From: Acanthochlamys bracteata
Taxonomy: Eukaryota > Streptophyta > Magnoliopsida > Pandanales > Velloziaceae
Assembly (NCBI GenBank): GCA_019914995.1
Contig: CM034130.1
Coordinates: 1,302,001-1,366,000 of the forward strand
Reading direction: 5' to 3'
Length of the DNA: 64,000 nt
The notes below the pieces were generated by a model. That model was not told the DNA's origin. It worked only from the letters and a program-made list of their open reading frames with translations, and did no database searches. The translations under genes were made by a program, and so were the position numbers. Each line of letters starts with the position of its first letter. Position 1 is the first letter of the stretch. This document shows positions 11,426 to 29,127 of the stretch, piece after piece.

Positions 11426-13261
11426 CAATCTCTTGGAGGCTCTGAGAATAATTCAACAGAGTCAACGCAGGTTCAAAAGGAATGAAAACCGTTTCTGTCT
11501 TGATTTGTTTATCAGCCACCCAGAAGCTGAAGCTATCCACTTCAAGCTGGTTCAGCCACAGACAGTACGGATTGTTGATGTTGACATTGAAGATTGAGTT
11601 GTCCACTATTTGAGAAACATGAAAGGATCACAAGTAGGTGACATGTGCTGAGGTGAGCCCTAAGACCTCTCTTGGCTAAGAATGTGACTATTTATGGAGT
11701 TAATCATAGAGCTATATTTTGGTTCTTAAGCTGCTGATGAGGTGATTCGTTATTTTGGTGAAGTTGATAGACTTCTTCCCTTAAATTAAAAACATCCTGC
11801 TCATTTTCATTACTGGATTGAGAATCAGGCATCTTATTACCGTGAAGTAGCTTGAATGTCATGGGACTCATGGGAAAGGATGAGAGGCATATAGGGGAGG
11901 GTATAGTGTATAGAAGTAATTTGCATGACCTGAAACACTGTGATACTAGATATGATTTTGACCAAAGTCCTCATAAAGTTCTTTTATTATGTCATGATTC
12001 TTAGCATTTTTAGTTTCCTCAATTTTGATAATATCTAGATTGGGTTTGAGTTGACTTCACTTATTTAAAGGTGAGTGAGTTATACTGGTCATTAAAATGT
12101 GATTGCTGACAGTTTGCGTCAAAAGAAATTCTTTAACGTAAGAATTTAGAGCAATAAAATGGAATTTTCTAGAATTAGTTTTGTTTTATTTTTGTCACAA
12201 TATGAATGGACTATGGAGTTTGCTTTTGAAGGTGGGAAACATCACCTGCTGGATTTCTTTTTCTTAAGGTTTATAATTAGTGAGAGATTCAGTTTGCATG
12301 GCTGTTTCTAGTTGTCAACAGACATTGAATTTGCCTAGAGCTCAGCAGCAGTGATCATTAGCTGCAAAACAGATACTTGACAGATTATAGAAGCAACATT
12401 ACGGTGAGACTGTGCTGATGGTAATAATCTGGTAAGCATTAAGTAGAAGCTGTTACAGCCATTGAGGCAACACATGCATGGTGGACACCCTGATGGTTTA
12501 GCTGCATGGAGAAAGTTCATTTTCCTCTTGCAGCAACAGTCCATCCATCATTCCCCCGGTAATCCTGTACAACCACTTCATTTTCGCAATGTTTAACTTG
12601 CTGGTGTGCTTTGTACAATGTAGGAATGAACGAGAAATGAAGTAGATGCTGCTAACAATGTCCAGGAACATACCGAGACGGAGCAATTCTAGTCAGTCTC
12701 GAGGCAAGTAAATGTCGGTTGAAGTCTTGATTATTAAGTTATTCCATACTCCTCGCTCGTTGATACAGTGACTAATACAAAATTTTCTGTACTATAAGTT
12801 GCAAATTCTGGATATCAAGCAAAGAACCTTGTTGCACCAATGGCACAGACAGCACATGTATCAATGGAAAAATCAATCTATACGAAATGCAAACCCAAGG
12901 TACAGTTTAAATCCCTTCCCTAACCAGTCCAGCATATAAGATATCCTACTGGTTTCCTTTCATGTTTGAAATCTTTTAATCTATCAAAACACACTTTCTA
13001 TAGATTTAACAACGTTTACATCCAAATATCACAAGCATCATGTAAGTGATATACTTTATCACTTCCCTTATCAAAATTATATACGATCACAGAGAATTCA
13101 ATATAATTTACACAAAACAGAGGCGGCTGAGATTAGACAAGACCAACTTACACCTACTAAACAGTGGCCGTTAACACTTTCTACCACTTTTACACGATAG
13201 GAGTTGCTATATTTAATTTAGTACCTACGATTACAAAACAAGACCTGGAACATAGAGGAGT
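11426..13261. other. Unexplained stretch with coding-like fragments, then REVEILLE 3' flank
   Basis: No intact gene. Several short plus-strand pieces read like protein: HPEAEAIHFKLVQPQTVRI (about 11517-11573), a 50-codon open piece near 11850-12000, LLQPLRQHMHGGHPDGLAAW (about 12445-12510), and a 34-codon piece with APMAQTAHVSMEKS ending at a GT (about 12800-12900). They lie in different frames with stops between them and I cannot assign a family. They may be remains of one gene next to the PPR pseudogene. Bases about 13000-13261 are probably the REVEILLE 3' UTR. Confidence 0.35.
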
Positions 13262-15743
13262 TTATAAACAGAACTGTACTCCTTTGGAATCCACATCTCC
13301 ATTCAGCATCATGGAGCTCTGCCCCCCATCAGCTAAACATCTCTTGTAAGGAAGAAAGCTCCTTGTAGATTGATCAGCACTAACTTTGAGAACCCTGAAG
13401 GCTGAATTTTCACTGGGTTGAAACCTACAAACTGGATGTATCTTGCCCACGGATTGCGCAGCAAAAGATTTGCTCAAAGCACCACCATCTGCCTTGGTTC
13501 CTTTGGCAGAAGATTCGACTATGCTACCATTGGGAGTCGATTCCTTTTGTCGTTTCTGGTTTAATGATACTGCACCAGACTGGATAAAATCTTCTCTAAC
13601 TAGTTTTTCGGGATGGGTAATGGTTGTGCACATTGCTACTTGGTAATAAGGCCACAAGGAGGCAGAAGCTTCTTCAGAAGTAACTCTATTTGTTGGGATA
13701 GGAATATAATACATCAACTGAGCTGTAGTCCATGAGGAAGTCTTTGATGAGCTAGCGAAGTGATCTTTCACATGGTATCTACTTCCTCGTGAAGCTTGTG
13801 ACTTGGTGACATCACTGTCTTGAGATGTTGCAGAATAAGGCATCTGTTTTGGGTCAGATACCATGACCGTCTTTCCAAACAGCTTAAGGCAAGTAGGCTG
13901 CTGCGATGAGCATTTGCTGGAAAAATCATCCTCAGGGAACTTATCTGATGCCTGCATAAAGTCTATCAATGTTTTAAAACAATCTCTAAACTGAAAATTC
14001 CAGAAACCATATATATGCATAGTGGATTATGAAACAGTACCATTAAGGAGTCGTTTTGCATGGTCAGGCCAGTAGATTGTCCCGACAAAGTACTTGTTCC
14101 TGCAGATCCTGTAGGCGATCGAAGCCCAATGTCTAGATCAAATGGTGTTCCTAGTGGGTCTAGGTCAAATGGTGTTCCAAGTGGACTTGATCCAAAAGTA
14201 GAGGATGAAGGTGTTCCACAGCTTTTTGATTGTTTCTGCATGGATGATTTGATGGTATCCAAAGCAAATGGTGATAAAACTGAAGCGGGTGATGTGTTCT
14301 CTTGCCGTGAAACTGATTGAGATGGTGAAGAAGACAACGCTGCTTCCTCAATGACTGAAGCTCCTTTTCCAGGTTGGATTACCAATTTGCGAGGATAAGG
14401 ATGTTCTGGTTTTCTTTTTGGCCTAGGAGGAGGTATCTCAATGGCCTTCAAGGTACTGTCACTGTTGGTGGAAGATTGGCGGACCACCTATAGAATCATT
14501 AGCACAAACCTATGAGTGAGGTTGAGAATTATTCATCCTGAGACCACATTCTAGTATGTGGCTGTCATCTCCATGAATGACTTACTTTAGTGCCAAGTAA
14601 GACCACACATGAACATGATATCAGGTTCAAATACTGTCAGAACTAGGAACGCAAGTAAACCTTGGTGAAGAACTTCTGTGCATGACTTCGAATTTGAACA
14701 GATGTTTTTGTTCCAATATGCCCTGAAAATCAAAAGTTCTATATATCACTTCAACTTATTGATACTCTTGGCGGAGTAGGAGGAAGCTTTTAATGCTTAC
14801 CTTCAATGCTGCGCCAGGCACGACCATAGAGCTTCAAAGCTTCAAGGAATTTGTCGTGCTCCTCATCGGTCCACTTCTCTCTCTGTTTGGTTATTGTATA
14901 CGGTTTTCTTACCTGATTTATATAATACACTCAATGGTCTTTAATTCAAACAAGTTTTTGCATTGGTCTCAGGGGAAATAGTGGAGACAGATGAAGGACC
15001 TTAAGAAGATGCTCCTCAAGTTGTGGGTCCAGAGCTTTCACTTGAAGATTGCTTGAACATGGAGTTCTACCATCACAACAGGTACATGTTCTTGGCATTC
15101 TGTTGTATTCCTTATTTTTGCATGAAACTTTTCCCTGATTATAGTAAGAACAAGACCACTCATATTGCTTACAAACATACAAATAAAGAACCATGAAAGA
15201 AACGGAAACTTTTGTTCCCAACATAATGAAAACCATCTGCAGACCGAAGTCCTATCAGATGCTAAAAAACGATCAGTATATAGGCTAAGTAAGGATACGT
15301 TAAAACAAAACAAATATTAAACAGTTAATTTTAGAAAAATTAATTCTCTTCATCTTAGATGCAAAAACTTATCCCTATTAAACATCAAAGAAAGAAAATC
15401 TCTGATCTGATCCTCCTTTCAGAATATGTATATCTTTCCTGGAATTCCACTTGATCTGATCAACATAAAGAGAAGTCATCAATGAAAAAACTAACACTCA
15501 CACATGGATAGCTCATGTTCCAAACAATTAGTTTAATCCGAATATCAGGAGAAAAGACAAAATTTCACTCCGATGCCAGATCAAGAATGAATAAAAGAAA
15601 AATAAAAAGAAAAGAAAAAGACGAGGAAAGTAAGTTACCTGCTGATTCATAGCTGCAGAACTGAGGATCTGTTTAAGTTTATCTGTTTCTTCTTTGCTTT
15701 CTTTAACAAACTGAGGATCTTTCTTCTGTTTCTTTTTCCTCAA
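13262..15743 (-). CDS. REVEILLE-type MYB-like transcription factor (RVE1/RVE2/RVE7 group)
   Basis: Clock-associated single-MYB transcription factor acting in the nucleus. Well-supported exons: 15???-15000, 14912-14801, 14722-14661, 14487-14041, 13951-13262. The first of these ends LEEHLLK; its 5' border is not settled. Exons from 14912 on encode [20 protein letters not shown], the MYB helices, and the diagnostic SHAQKFF at the end of the 14722-14661 exon. Next comes the [17 protein letters not shown] block, which is typical of LHY/CCA1/RVE proteins. The last exon has [12 protein letters not shown] and the [12 protein letters not shown] block shared by RVE1-like members, and ends at a stop at 13262. 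From VRKPYT to the stop is 436 residues. The N terminus is uncertain: a short exon ends MNQQ at 15637, with ATG at 15650 or an in-frame upstream ATG at 15743. It may join an exon opening at 15236, which would add an odd hydrophobic stretch. Confidence 0.88.
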
Positions 15744-16102
15744 AAACTCAAAACTCTTCTTCTTCTGCTCTAAAACAAATCAATAAGAAATCTGTGAACC
15801 AAAACTGAACCTTTTTCTGATCACTGCTTTCCATCAATCTACTGAAACAACAAAAAAGAAAACTCTCTTCTGAAATCTCAAGCTTTTCTATATCAGCAAC
15901 ACCGGTTTAGTTCTTGTTCAATCATCTCTCCTACCGTAAAACTCTCCGGTAGTGCAAAAATCCAAAATCTATACTTTCATCAATGGAAAGATTGAATCTT
16001 TTCAATCAAGAGAAAAAAAAACAAGAACGACAAGTGTCTTGGCTAGTGTTTCAGATATTGGCGAATTAAAGGACAAGGAAACAGACGAGATAGGAGGTGC
16101 GT

Positions 16103-16292
16103 TTGGATGAGCTTTTAACAGGTACTTTTTCAACTTTTTATTTAATTTTTTGAAATAATTTTTTTATAATATTTAATAGATTTATTAAACTTTAAATTAT
16201 AAAACGATTTTATCTAAAATTTTATTATCATTCTAACTTTTTAATAAAAAATCGAAATTTATTTTAAATAAAATAAAATATTTTATTTATTT
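16103..16292 (-). repeat. AT-rich dispersed element (family A) in the REVEILLE upstream region
   Basis: Starts GTGCGTTTGGATGAGC and ends TTATAAGCAC, with almost only A and T between. It mirrors the forward copies at 24.8, 50.3 and 57.7 kb. It sits about 450 bp upstream of the REVEILLE start exon, so it may lie within or next to the promoter. Boundaries are approximate. Confidence 0.5.
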
Positions 16293-16480
16293 ATAAGCAC
16301 TATCGAGAGAGATTGGAGTGCCAAGTGGAGTTTCTTGAGTTAATTGAGAGGGAGGAAGTAGGGGGAAGGTAGAAGGGGAAATAAGACAGAGAGAAAGCCA
16401 CGTTTGATAAGGGTAACTTCGTCAATTCATAATTCCAGAAACCGCAAGAACTTTTGGCTGACGCGTCTCCCTGGTCCTTG

Positions 16481-16488
16481 CCACGTGG
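16481..16488. promoter_or_regulatory. G-box CCACGTGG upstream of the REVEILLE gene
   Basis: A perfect palindromic CCACGTGG, the core bound by plant bZIP and bHLH factors such as PIFs and HY5. It lies about 740 bp upstream of the first possible ATG of the minus-strand REVEILLE gene. RVE genes are light- and clock-regulated, so a G-box here is plausible, but function is not shown. Confidence 0.45.
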
Positions 16489-16929
16489 CAGATCAAATCG
16501 TGTTACACTCCGCTTTTTAGTCCCTGCTCCTGTTTTCTTTGTGGGTAAACCCCCAGAAGAAAAAAAGATAATTATCCAATTATTATTATAATACTCGTTC
16601 ATTACCTACATGCTTATAACTAACTTTTAAAGTGTGTGTTTTTTTAACTATTTAAAAATAGTATGAATAATTTACTAGAAATGAGTTAATTTTTATTTTT
16701 AAAAAAATAAGTGAAAAGTATTTGTAACTTTTGTATAATTACAAATAAATGTGAAGTAATTTTTTAATAAAACAAATAAGTTATAGAATGAAGAAACACA
16801 CCTTTTTAAAAAAATATATCCAGCATAAGAAACTCGACCAAAGAGGTATTAGTTCAAAATCAAACAGTAGCTAAGTGGTGGGCGTTTTGATAATTTATTA
16901 ATTGTGGTGTGACTTGGATGGAAAATATT

Positions 16930-17190
16930 ATTTCCTTACGGCATATTTATCTTGATAAAAAATGGGTGGAATAATTTTTTTGAAAATGAATTGAAAAAAT
17001 TAAATTTAAAATTTAAAATATTTAGTAAAAAATAAAATTATATATTAATATAATATTTATAATAAATTTGTAAAATAAATTTTTTCAAAATTATTAATAA
17101 AAAAATTTTATTTTGATTTTTTATATATTTATATTAAAATGAGTTTAGAAAAAATAAATTTAAAGTGTCGGTAAATACGCACTTAAGTTG
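16930..17190. repeat. AT-rich MITE-like element (family B)
   Basis: About 260 bp of A and T. It opens with a GCATATTTATCTTGAT-like edge and closes with GTCGGTAAATACGCAC, an imperfect inverted pair. It resembles the block at 41305-41565, sharing the order of an ATTTAATATTTATA-like centre, a run of T and then GAGTTT before the end. Non-coding. Confidence 0.45.
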
Positions 17191-19313
17191 TGAAGAAGAT
17201 AATTCAGAGACGTTTTGATTTTTCATGGGAAACACCGTAGCAAATTTGCATGGTTGTTCTATTTTTTCATCATCAGCAAATCCTATTATTGCGGCGTAGA
17301 ATTATACAGACAATAAAATATAAAGTAATGCTAGCTGAGTATCTGCAACTCCATAAGAAAAGAAAATTAAGATATATGATAACGTCAGCAATAGCGAGGC
17401 AAACATTGGCCAAAAGAGATTTACATGGATAATTCTTTCCATTAAATTATTCAAAAAGTGGCGCACCAGGTTTCTTTTTCTCTGCACTTTTACGTCACGC
17501 AAGCTACATTCTTTTCGATACACGCGTAACATATCCTGAAGTAAGAGACTGTTGACACAAGCTTCTCCACCGGACGCCGATCAAAAAATTATTTATTAAA
17601 CAAATGAGAAAGGAACAAAATACTATAGCCCCAGGCCCCCAAGATTTGTAACGGCTCAAGCTTTTTATTGAGTGAGTGACGCGTGTGATTGACCAAAAAA
17701 AATGAGCTTTTCTTGTTGTACTTCAGAATTCGTTGGGTAATAATATTTGAGTAAATTAAGCGGAGAAGATGTTGGTGTAAGATTGTTGTTGGTTTGGCTT
17801 GGTTTGTTGCTCGCGGGTGAGTCACTAGTTACTGCTAAGTAGCCGAAAGCGAGAGAAAAAGCAAGCAATAATATTATACACTGGGAAGCGAACAAGAAAT
17901 GAGATTTTCTTCAGAGTCTATAGAGGGCTCGAATATTCTTTCTTCTTTTTCGCTTAAGTAGAGACAATGAAACTTAAATCTTTGGTTTCTAAAAGAGAAC
18001 GACCGCGAGAACATTACTACTTTTTATGTGTGCGACCAATAAAGTGATCGGCTTGGTTGGTAAGTTCTTGAACAAAGAGTCTAGCGGAAGGCTCTTTGAA
18101 CCGATTCTGGAGAAACAAGAATCTATTCTCAGTTTTATGTAAATTCTTGTAATATATCAATTTTTAGCTTTTACTTTCTTTTCCAAAATGTGAAGACATT
18201 CACTCGAGCGTCTGGTTAGAGCTTCTAAATGCAGAGAAGCCAAAAGGGATCATAAGACGATCACTAGAAAATTGTAGCTTCTAACTTTCAGCTTATTTTC
18301 TATTTTATTATGTCACCAGTTCCTTGTAATCTAGTATGAGAACAGAAAGCTGACTATTATGGAAGCATATAAAATTGAGAAAGGAAAGAGTATAGAGAAA
18401 AAGAAGATCAGCACCGGCACCACAATGGTGAATCTGAGGTTGTGTTTTCTTACACTACAATTTTTATTTTTTAAATTTATTTTTATATTAAATAAATTTA
18501 AAATATTATTATTAATATTAAATTGATTTTTTTATATTTAATATTTAATATTTTTTAATTTAATTAAATTTAATTTCAAATTTCAAGTTTAATAAAAAAT
18601 AAAGACATCCTTACTTATCCAGAAACAAACTCACCTGAGGACAGGCGTCATTCGGCAGGTCAGGCCCCTTCGCCACGTGAAAAGGCAGTTGGGCGGTTGG
18701 ACAACAATGATATAATAATATACGATTTCTTTTTGTCAGCACTACAGATAATAGACTGTCGAGGTAATGTTCCTCACTCTTATCTACTTCTGCACCCCGT
18801 AGTCAGTATAGTGCATATCCCCGACAACGGCGGCATTATTCTAATTCAAAATTGCTCCCAAAGTAAAGATTATGTAAGCACTAACTATTATGCAGCAAAC
18901 AAACGGTGGGGTGAGACAGAATCGTCTTTTCTTCATACGCACGCACAACAGATCATGTAGTAAGCTTTGAGCAGCCTCTTGACGTTAAGAATAAATCGGC
19001 TCACCTCCCATACTGCTGTTAGGAAATGTTTAGGTTTTGCAGGCAAGGTAGACATGCAAACGTGAAGAAGACTCAACAGATATAAGTAGCTGGACGAAAC
19101 ACAAAGGGCGAAATGATAAGAGTCGTAGCTCTTTCATAATTTTATGAGTGGAAAGAAGTAATTGGTATGGTAGTTCGACATTTATCCTTCCTCCATAACA
19201 ACGGAGGACTTCAAGAGATACATAACAAAAACATGCTTAAAACAGGTAATGCACAAAAGTGGGCGCAATATCCCATATTGCTAAGCAATATCCTGTAAAA
19301 CCCAGTAAAGAGC

Positions 19314-24284
<4,971 letters not shown>

Positions 24285-25430
24285 TAGAACCAGAGATCAA
24301 GCTCCAGCGATCAAGATTGAGAGCGGGAGAATGTGGAGAAGAGAAAAGAAACCTGAACAGGCTCGAAAATGAGAGAAGACAAAATCTACAGTGCTCACCC
24401 TTTTATACAGGCTGTAGATCCGAACACCAAAAGCAAATAAATAAACCAAGAAAAATATGACACGTAAGCATTTAACTTAATATTACGGAGGGATACAGGA
24501 ATATGTTGTGGTATAAAGCTGAGGTGGCGTGATTGCTATGCGTTTAGAAAGAAAGTGCAGCGTTGCCAAGTTAGTGAACCGGTACGATATGAGTTCTCGC
24601 GGTTTACTACTGTCCAATAGGCTAACGAAAACAACGCTTGTGATTCTTGAACTTTCTGATTTCATTTACGCCAATAATTTGATTGGATATATAAAGCAGT
24701 TCCCGTTTGAATCGCACAGACATAACACAGCTTAGTTCAATTGAATCTAGTAGGGTACGAAAGTGTTTATAAAATAAAAATTTTAAAATAAAAAATATTT
24801 TTTATATTTTTTAGAAAATAAATTTTTTATTATTTTTAAAAAATAATTAAAAATATAATTAAAAAATTTTATTTTGTAAAATTTTTTTCTATTTTTTAAA
24901 TTTTTAAATAAATTTTTTATATACTTATAAAATATGTATTAAAAAATATAAAATTAAAAAAATTAAAAAATAGCGTTTGATAAGCTCAACCAAAAGCGAT
25001 CAAAATAATTTATTAGAAACAATTTTCATACCGATATTAGTTGCTTTACCAAGGTGTTCTTATATAAACCATTATATGTGTGTATATTAATTAATACATA
25101 ACACGTACATTTCCGATGAGAAAACTGAAAATACACTTTATGGAGCATATATCGGCTATTAAATTTTCTTTCGCAGAGGCTATTAGAATTTTCCTTTAAT
25201 GAATGACACATTAGCATTAGTTCAGATGGTAAACTCTCGACAACCTGAGAAAACTGCTGCTCCCACGAGCTGAAAGAATGCTTGTAAAGGTAGGAGTGCA
25301 GATGGCAGTTGTTGTATTTGGGGGAAAAAGGGCTTCAAATCTCGGGCTACATTTTGCATAATTGCCCAACATAATCCTGAGAGGCAGGGACTTGAATGAA
25401 CAATACAACTTGTAACTGAAAAGGAAAATT
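24285..25430. other. UGPase promoter and leader, AT-rich repeat, and 3' flank of the zinc transporter gene
   Basis: Bases 24285-24500 contain the UGPase 5' UTR and probable promoter for the minus-strand gene. A family A AT-rich block sits at 24761-25000. Bases 25020-25430 precede the stop of the zinc transporter and probably hold its 3' UTR. Overlapping short ORFs at 24483-24735 on both strands are not convincing genes. Confidence 0.45.
24761..25000 (+). repeat. AT-rich dispersed element (family A), forward reference copy
   Basis: Opens AAGTGTTTATAAAATAAA and closes near AATAGCGTTTGATAAGC. Shares its internal segments in the same order with blocks at 50249-50488 and 57639-57882, for example AAATTTTTAAATAAATTTTT followed by TATAAAATATGTATT. 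No coding potential. The element type is inferred (MITE-like), since terminal repeats are short and imperfect. Confidence 0.55.
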
Positions 25431-28400
25431 TTATGTGCCTTCTGTTTGCATTGTCAACTCTTGCACGCCCAATTCATGGTACAAGCCATGCACGTACTGA
25501 AGGATTGGGTGATCATCTGCCCCTGCTTTGACCTGTGGAGGCATTATACAAAAAGCAATTCCTAAATCAAATGACAATGTGTAAACTACCAAATTCATCA
25601 TAGGCTTCCTATTTCTAGAGATATTACGAAGAATTAAATATTTGGGAGAAGAGAGAAAATGGTCTTGCTTTTCATGCTTCCCCTGTATATGATAAGGGAG
25701 GCGCGCCTGCAAGTTGCTTTTGAAGTTTTGGCTCCAATAGTTGCAACACTTATGAATGAGATATGGAATTACAGCTATACTATATGAACAACTCTTCTTA
25801 AACTTTACCTGTATTGAGAGTGACCCGACAGCATGACCAGGGACTAGCTCCCAAAACCGAGCTTGTGACACTTCTGCAACATCCTCAAGAGCGTTTATCT
25901 ACAGAAACAATAGCAAACATGTAGAAGCAAGGCATTTGTAAGAGCACTAAAAAGATAGTTGATGAAGCATGTACCTGTCTCCAGCATTTGCTAAATGCGG
26001 AAGGCGGAACGTTCATCGGAGCCATCTGGAGCAAGATGCTGCCACTTTCTTTGAATAATGGGAGGACTAGCATGAAGACTGCAACAGAAACTAGCCCCAA
26101 ACACAGTACTTCTGCATTCTCAACACTAGATACAAAAAGAGTTATACAGCCTAGATGAAAAGAGCAAATAGAAACCAAGCTTAGATTGTTCAGACATAAC
26201 AATTACCCTAATGACAAAAACCATGACGCCAAGATCAAACCTGCACTGATAACATAATTTGAAGACCAACTTAGACAAATAATACAAAAAAAAGTAAAAT
26301 GAGATACACCAGAGCATGAAACTACTGCTAATTTCTCAGCTGGTCCTACCTCCTTATAGAATCAGCAAGAACATGAAGGCAGACAGAATGGTAATTCATA
26401 TCTTCTGCTTTCCTGTAAACTATTGCAAAAGAAATATCAGTCAAACATTGGCAGTGTCATTTAAAAACACATTTTAATCATATATACAGCTGGTCAGATA
26501 TTTTATTGTGTGCAACAGAGCAAGCAGAACAGTCAGCAGGTTATCATGAGTAAAAGCCATGCTCTACATCTATCACAGAATAAAGATCTCTTGACTGCAA
26601 TCTCAAGCTCAATTCAACTTTAGCCACAAAGACAACATGCTTGCCAAAAAGTTAATCAAGCTCATTTTATCCAAGAAGGTTCAATTTTGGATGTTTAGAT
26701 CATGGCAAAAGCTGCAGTTAACTTCAATTGGAACTCCTATAGAACTGTCAGCACTATTTCCTTGCATTGTTGACATGTCATAGGTTGTTTTACCCGTTAA
26801 CAGTAGCTCAATAGATGCTAAAATTCCATTGAAACACAATCAACCCATCAACAGGAGACGAATCAACCACGCAAACAGAGCAGCTTACATAACCAGACTA
26901 ATTGTGTTTTCTACCTTCCGCATTGAAACGTCTACGTAACAAACTAAAGCCATGATTTAAACATCAAAAATTTTATATTAAAGCTTACCTATATGAACAC
27001 GAGCATAGCTTCGAAAGAACCAAACACCAAGCAGATTCACCAATAGGTTGGTAACTGCTGAGACAATGAGGTAATGCCTAAGGGTTGAAACACATTAGAA
27101 AGTGTCTTAGTGCTAAATGAGATCCAAAAGATCGATGCCATATACAGCAAAAACATTTATGTTAAAACCATAGACATTGGACACATAATCAACAAATTTT
27201 AATACAGTTATAGCTATCCCCATGAGGTAGTTTACTTACTTATGTTCAGATTCATCTTGCATAAATGCATGTAGTGCTTCCACAGCCAATGAGAATGACA
27301 TAAACAAGAGGAAGATCTGTCTACATAAAGCATCATATTAGCTGTAAATCAGTATAGTCTTAGAAAATTAGATATGAAATGAGATCATGCTTATATAAAT
27401 CACAGAAAACAGTAGTAGCCTCACTGAAAGAATCAAATCAAGTAAAAAGAGAATTAGAAAATGATGAGTACTCACAGCGTTTGTGAAAGCAGATAATACT
27501 TCTAACCTTTTATACCTGAAATATATTAAGAAACAAGGTGTGAAATTTTAACACAAAAATCAAAATGCAGTTACAACAAGCATCATAGAAGGGGGTCCGA
27601 GGAATCAGAAGCACGTCTGAAATGATTAGTAAACAAGTGTAAGGAAAAAAGGAAGAAGTTATTGATGCATCTTTGTGTAGACAAAATGTTATTTCAGATG
27701 GAAGTCCTAAAAGGGTAGAAATTTGTGAAGGTACAAATCAGAATCAATATATTACTACAACTTTCAGTAGTTAATGCTTGCAATTATAGTTCTCTGCAAA
27801 GAACTATAAAGACTCAACATAACACTTTCGCATACATGAACTTCAATGTTCCTAGGAAGCAATGGCAAAGGACCAAATCATAAAATAAAATGGTAGAATT
27901 GGAAAATTCAACACCAGTTACCACCAGAAGTAGAACAAACCATAAAGATAGTTTCAAACAACCGACTCTTTTCAAGATTACAATAGGAGAAAGAAAATCA
28001 CCCATAAGTGTAAACATTGTCAGGCTCCTTTTGAGAAGCACCCATTGCAAACAAAGAAAATGTTAATAGCCCACAACCAAATGTCAAATGAAATGCATCT
28101 GAAACCAAACCTGCAAAATGAACAAATCACACTACTGATTAATAAAATGGAGAATATGACATAAGAAAGGGGGAATTTCTTGTCATGAAAATGTAACATG
28201 AATTCAACAAAGATATAGTCCGCATTCTCAGGATCATATGCCTGAAATCTACAATGTTTCTGATTCTAATCAACTAAATGCACCCATGCTCCGTACTTGG
28301 CAGGTGTAATTTGGTGTATAAAGAATTGCATGGACAATGGTGATGAAGAGCCTTTTGTTTATTAGACCAAAGAAAATAAAATTAAGTTAATCACCATTAA

Positions 28401-29127
28401 TTACAATTTACAAGACTGGGAGTCTCAACTCTTGAGTCACTTTGCTATGATATTTAACTATCTACATATCCTCTAGAAAAAGTAGATGCTGTTAATATGC
28501 AAAAATACCTTCTTGTAATTGCTTAAGTTCAGTTCACAATTAACAGTTCAATCATTACATATATTATACACAGAAGACCGAATTTCTCAGTTCACAGTTC
28601 TTCACCAAACTAAAACATCAGCACAAATCCAACCTTTCAAAATCAATTGCAAGTAGATACTAAAAACAAGATTATCAACTAAAATTCCAACTAACAATTA
28701 CCCAAAAATTTTATCACTAACCAACTCGGCCGGTAAAGAGCCCGATGAATAGCTCGGCGGTAGAATAAGTCACGTTAAGCGATATCATCAAACCAAGCTG
28801 CTTCATAGGCCGACTCCCAAACCTTATTGCCTTCACTACTCCAACCAAAAAACCTGCAATTTTAAGCTTCTCCGCTTGAGAATCTCTCGATTTTTTCTTA
28901 TAATAACAATTCGAATCCCCGTGGATCTCCGGCGGACCTACGCTGATTGCAGAATCGCTCCGGGAAAGGAACGACGTGCGAGCCCCAGAAGAAGGCTGGC
29001 GAGAGAAAGCAAGTCTTCGGTCTCCGCTACCGAAGCTGCTGCTGTAGTCAAGAGACCACTGCGAAGAGTTGAAAGATGAACTCTTCCTCGGTGGAGGGTA
29101 GCTAGGAGAACTTGCAGGGATCTCCAT
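25431..29127 (-). CDS. MTP5: Cation diffusion facilitator zinc transporter, MTP5 / MTPC2 type
   Basis: CDF-family transporter expected to move Zn2+ out of the cytosol, probably into a Golgi or other endomembrane compartment, possibly with a partner as for ZnT5/6-like proteins. Exon 1 is 29127-28722, start ATG at 29127 (MEIPASSPSYPPPRKSS), phase 1. Exon 2 gives LVSDAFHLTFGCGLLTF, with the Asp and His of the transport site. Later exons give YKRLEVLSAFTNA, the HAFMQDESEHKHYL loop and LLVNLLGVWFF. A further exon carries MNYHSVCLHVLADSIR, with the second His/Asp pair. Exons at about 26130-25980 and 25873-25809 give NAEVLCLGLVSVAVF and SQARFWELVPGHAVGSL. The last exon ends QELTMQTEGT at 25431. Residue order and length (about 390) match Arabidopsis MTPC2. 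Not a histidine-rich-loop MTP. Confidence 0.92.

Larger units (their letters stand above)
15744..19313. promoter_or_regulatory. REVEILLE 5' leader, promoter and long intergenic region
   Basis: Bases 15744-16080 look like the 5' UTR and core promoter of the minus-strand REVEILLE gene, including a likely leader intron with an acceptor near 15770. AT-rich MITE-like blocks lie at about 16103-16292 and 16930-17190, with more AT-rich sequence at 18450-18600. A perfect G-box lies at 16481-16488. A second CACGTG lies at 18674-18679. Bases about 19100-19313 are likely the UGPase 3' flank. The ORF at 17665-17895 has no ATG and is not called. Confidence 0.45.

Noticed and set aside
17665-17895. Minus-strand 76-codon ORF with a signal-peptide-like start (FASQCIILLLAFSLAFGYLA).
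   Set aside because: It opens at TTG, there is a stop upstream in frame before any ATG, and no promoter or homologue is seen.
18674-18679. CACGTG G-box.
   Set aside because: No gene start lies near; it is about 3 kb from REVEILLE and beyond the UGPase 3' end, so not called as a regulatory site.
24483-24735. Overlapping 60- and 68-codon ORFs upstream of UGPase.
   Set aside because: They are on opposite strands of the same DNA and have no recognisable product.
28900-28925. TTCGAATCC-like word that resembles a tRNA T-loop.
   Set aside because: It lies in exon 1 of the zinc transporter and no cloverleaf can be drawn around it.
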